Source of the DNA: Streptomonospora sp. PA3
GTDB taxonomy: Bacteria; Actinomycetota; Actinomycetes; Streptosporangiales; Streptosporangiaceae
DNA: 64,000 nucleotides
Direction: 5' to 3'
Assembly: GCF_009728995.1 (NCBI RefSeq)
Contig: NZ_VTZW01000009.1
Span: forward strand, 367,644 to 431,643
In this document: piece by piece, positions 62,239-64,000 of the stretch
Layout: each line of letters starts with the position of its first letter
How positions within the stretch are numbered: the stretch's first letter is position 1
Made by a program: the position numbers and the translations under genes
The notes under the pieces: model-generated
What the model was told of the DNA's origin: nothing
The model's database searches: none
Seen by the model: only the letters and a program-made list of their open reading frames with translations

Positions 62239-62679
62239 ATGAATGCATGCCAGCCCCCGCCGTTCCCGAAGCGAAAGAAAAAATTTCCGAAATCCATCGC
62301 CTCGGTCGATCCCGTCGAGGTAACCCGGGCGCGCACGTGGGCGGCTGGGAGGCTTTCCTGCACCGGCCGCATCGACGACGTGCAACTCGTGGTCGGTGAA
62401 CTGCTGGCCAATGCCCTTCAGCACGCACCCCGGCCCCGAGCGGCCGGGGCTCCGGTGGCCCTGCTCGGGCTCGTGGAGACTCCGCCCTGCGTGGAGGTGC
62501 GGGTGTGGAGCCGCCGCCCGGAACTGGTCGAGATGGCGGCCCGGTGTCCCGATGGCGAGGCCGAGAGCGGCCGCGGCCTGCTGCTGGTCGAGGCGGTGGC
62601 CGATGCATGGGGGTGGAACGCGGTCGGGTCCTGGATGGTGGTGTGGGCCCGCTTCGGCGTGGGAGGTGGTCGGCGGTGA
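62239..62679 (+). CDS. RsbW-like HATPase anti-sigma/regulatory protein
   Basis: 146 residues. HATPase_c_2 fold: the N-box is IDDVQLVVGELLANALQHA and the G-box is ESGRGLLLVEAVADAWGW. Such short ATPases are very numerous in filamentous actinomycetes and phosphorylate anti-anti-sigma partners or act in signalling. ATG 62239 follows GAGGAGCAGTAGCC. The basic N-terminus PFPKRKKKFPK is unusual. Its stop overlaps the next ATG (TGATG). Confidence 0.87.
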   Translation: MNACQPPPFPKRKKKFPKSIASVDPVEVTRARTWAAGRLSCTGRIDDVQLVVGELLANALQHAPRPRAAGAPVALLGLVETPPCVEVRVWSRRPELVEMAARCPDGEAESGRGLLLVEAVADAWGWNAVGSWMVVWARFGVGGGRR

Positions 62680-63032
62680 TGGGCCTGCGCAGCCGTTCCC
62701 GCCGGCGGGGCCGCCGGGCGGTCGGGGACCGGACTACCGCACACGCGGTGGCCGCGGGCATCCCGCGCGGACGCGCGGTGCCGGATGCGGCGGTCAGCGC
62801 GCGTGCCCTGGCGCGCGCGTTGCGGGCGCGGGGGCTGGAGCGGGTCTATGGGGTCGCGGATCCGCGGGTGTCGGTGGTTTCCACGCCGCAGGCGACCGTG
62901 TGGTGCCGCGGCGGGACGCTGTCCTGGCGCGATGTGTGGGGGCGGCGGGTGCACATCCTGGCCTCCGAGGTCGACGCCGCGGTGTCCCTGCTGCTCGACC
63001 AGGCGGAGCATGCTGTGGTCCCCGCCGACTGA
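62679..63032 (+). CDS. Small protein of unknown function coupled to the RsbW-like gene
   Basis: 117 residues from ATG 62679, overlapping the previous stop by one base; the ribosome site GGGAGGTGGTCGGCGGTG lies within the RsbW-like gene. The sequence has a basic N-terminus (RSRSRRRGRRAVGDR) and a compact domain ARALRARGLERVYGVADPRV, SVVSTPQATVWCRGGTLSWR, HILASEVDAAVSLLLDQAEH. Resembles proteins found next to regulatory ATPases in actinomycetes, but function is unknown. Confidence 0.75.
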   Translation: MGLRSRSRRRGRRAVGDRTTAHAVAAGIPRGRAVPDAAVSARALARALRARGLERVYGVADPRVSVVSTPQATVWCRGGTLSWRDVWGRRVHILASEVDAAVSLLLDQAEHAVVPAD

Positions 63033-63118
63033 GGCCGATCCCCGGCCAGGTCAGCGGGGGTGTGTAGGCGATGTGTCCGCGCTGTGTCGCCGATCTGTCA
63101 CCCCCGGCGGGATCACTG

Positions 63119-63802
63119 TCAGGGAGTGCGTTCGAGGTGGAGGTAGGCGAGGAAGCCGTAGTACTGCACGATGCCGGCGGCGGCCGCGGCCGCGGCGAGG
63201 GTGGTCCACGCCCGTCCCCAGGGAAGTGACCACGCCTGGTCGAGCCCGGGGAAGTAGGCGGGTTCGGTCGCGAAGGCCCACGCCGAAGCGGCGTCGATGA
63301 GGACGTGTGCGCCGATGACGAGGCCGGCGAGGGCGGCGACCACAAGCAGGGCCAGGCCGGCGAGAAGGATGCGTGCGAAGGCGTGGCGGAGGAATCCCAG
63401 CCCTTCGGACTCCTTGATCCGATCGGCGATCAGGTCGGTCACGGCCACGGGCGCCAGCAGAACGAACGCGGCGCAGGTGTAGTGCCACGGCCAGGAGGAG
63501 CCGAAGAGGGCCGCACGCGTGTCCTCGGGCATGTCCGCGAACCCGGGAGCGGAGCTCGCCGCCACCTGTGCTCCCCAGCCCATGAGGGCGAGGAGCATCT
63601 GGTGCAGGAGCCATCCTCCCCCGACCAGGGCCGGGACGAACACCACGACCGTCAGCGCCGCGGCCAGGCGGGCGAACTGGTCGGTGTAGCGGTCGGGGTG
63701 CTCTTTGACGTGCTTGATGGCGGCGCCGCACCCGTAGATGATCCCTGTGGCCACGAGGGTGGCCACAATCCCCGACAGTGTCGGGAGGAGGAATTCGTTC
63801 AC
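63119..63802 (-). CDS. Multi-pass membrane protein of unknown function
   Basis: 227 residues with about five or six membrane helices: SGIVATLVATGIIYGCGAAI, LAAALTVVVFVPALVGGGWL, YTCAAFVLLAPVAVTDLIAD, ILLAGLALLVVAALAGLVIG and ARAWTTLAAAAAAAGIVQYY. No known family recognised. ATG 63802 has only a weak purine-rich site upstream. It is convergent with the RsbW-like operon. The remaining 198 bases of the window show nothing I can name. Confidence 0.78.
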   Translation of the reverse strand: MNEFLLPTLSGIVATLVATGIIYGCGAAIKHVKEHPDRYTDQFARLAAALTVVVFVPALVGGGWLLHQMLLALMGWGAQVAASSAPGFADMPEDTRAALFGSSWPWHYTCAAFVLLAPVAVTDLIADRIKESEGLGFLRHAFARILLAGLALLVVAALAGLVIGAHVLIDAASAWAFATEPAYFPGLDQAWSLPWGRAWTTLAAAAAAAGIVQYYGFLAYLHLERTP

Positions 63803-64000
63803 ACCGGAACTCTAGAATCGACGCCCTCCCGGATTGTTTGTGTGGCCTGAGTCGGCCAGGATTCCGGGTTCGTCGCGGATCGCCTTCTGCGCGGCTAGGA
63901 TCCGCCGGGCGTGGCGGCAAGCGCCTCCTTCCTCGCCCTGTGCAGGCGGCGAAATCATGACGGCCGACGGCGGGATTTTGCGGAGTGCGGCGAAAACGTC

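Overview
The window is high-GC actinomycete DNA. It has many ATGA translational overlaps, GTG starts, DosR/OsdR-type dormancy genes and an actinobacterial narGHJI operon. The gene set resembles the hypoxia/stress/dormancy region of filamentous actinomycetes such as Streptomyces (OsdKR) or Nocardiopsaceae. The genus cannot be fixed from the sequence alone.

Positions 1-8600 hold small regulator/transporter and redox modules. They are an IS481 transposase relic, a MarR gene, a pair of SMR exporters (possibly Gdx-like), and a divergent MFS exporter / MarR locus. The MarR gene leads into an FMN reductase, a quinone oxidoreductase and a decayed luciferase-like gene. A divergent EamA permease / MocR (GntR-aminotransferase) pair follows. 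At both divergent loci the start codons lie inside the putative operator, which suggests leaderless transcripts.

Positions 8600-21800 look like an accessory island. A 3'-half copy of a tRNA-Lys gene (probable att scar) marks one side. Inside are a SUKH protein, an unknown two-gene membrane operon, an HNH nuclease, a 1189-residue NACHT NTPase with a nuclease-like N-terminus and a C-terminal zinc ribbon (best defence candidate), a CRISPR repeat relic, an MMPL transporter, and fragments of a RibD-like reductase and a flavohaemoglobin-type reductase.

Positions 21848-58151 form a large stress/anaerobiosis cluster: narGHJI-narK; GH65 phosphorylase with beta-phosphoglucomutase; four CBS-BON proteins; a CstR-like sulfur sensor with persulfide dioxygenase, rhodanese and TauE; DoxX; XRE-PNPOx protein; two universal stress proteins; a DevS-like kinase and DevR-like regulator; Acg-like nitroreductase; a kinase-like P-loop protein; SDR; OsmC; GNAT-acyl-CoA synthetase fusion; and a P1B ATPase with a hemerythrin domain. 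Repeated GGGAC-N4-GTCCC-like boxes stand before many of these genes, so one DosR/OsdR-type regulator probably ties them together.

Positions 58150-64000 contain small membrane proteins, an IS5-family transposase graveyard, a secreted ET79/aegerolysin-like protein, an RsbW-like ATPase coupled to a small unknown protein, and a multi-pass membrane protein.
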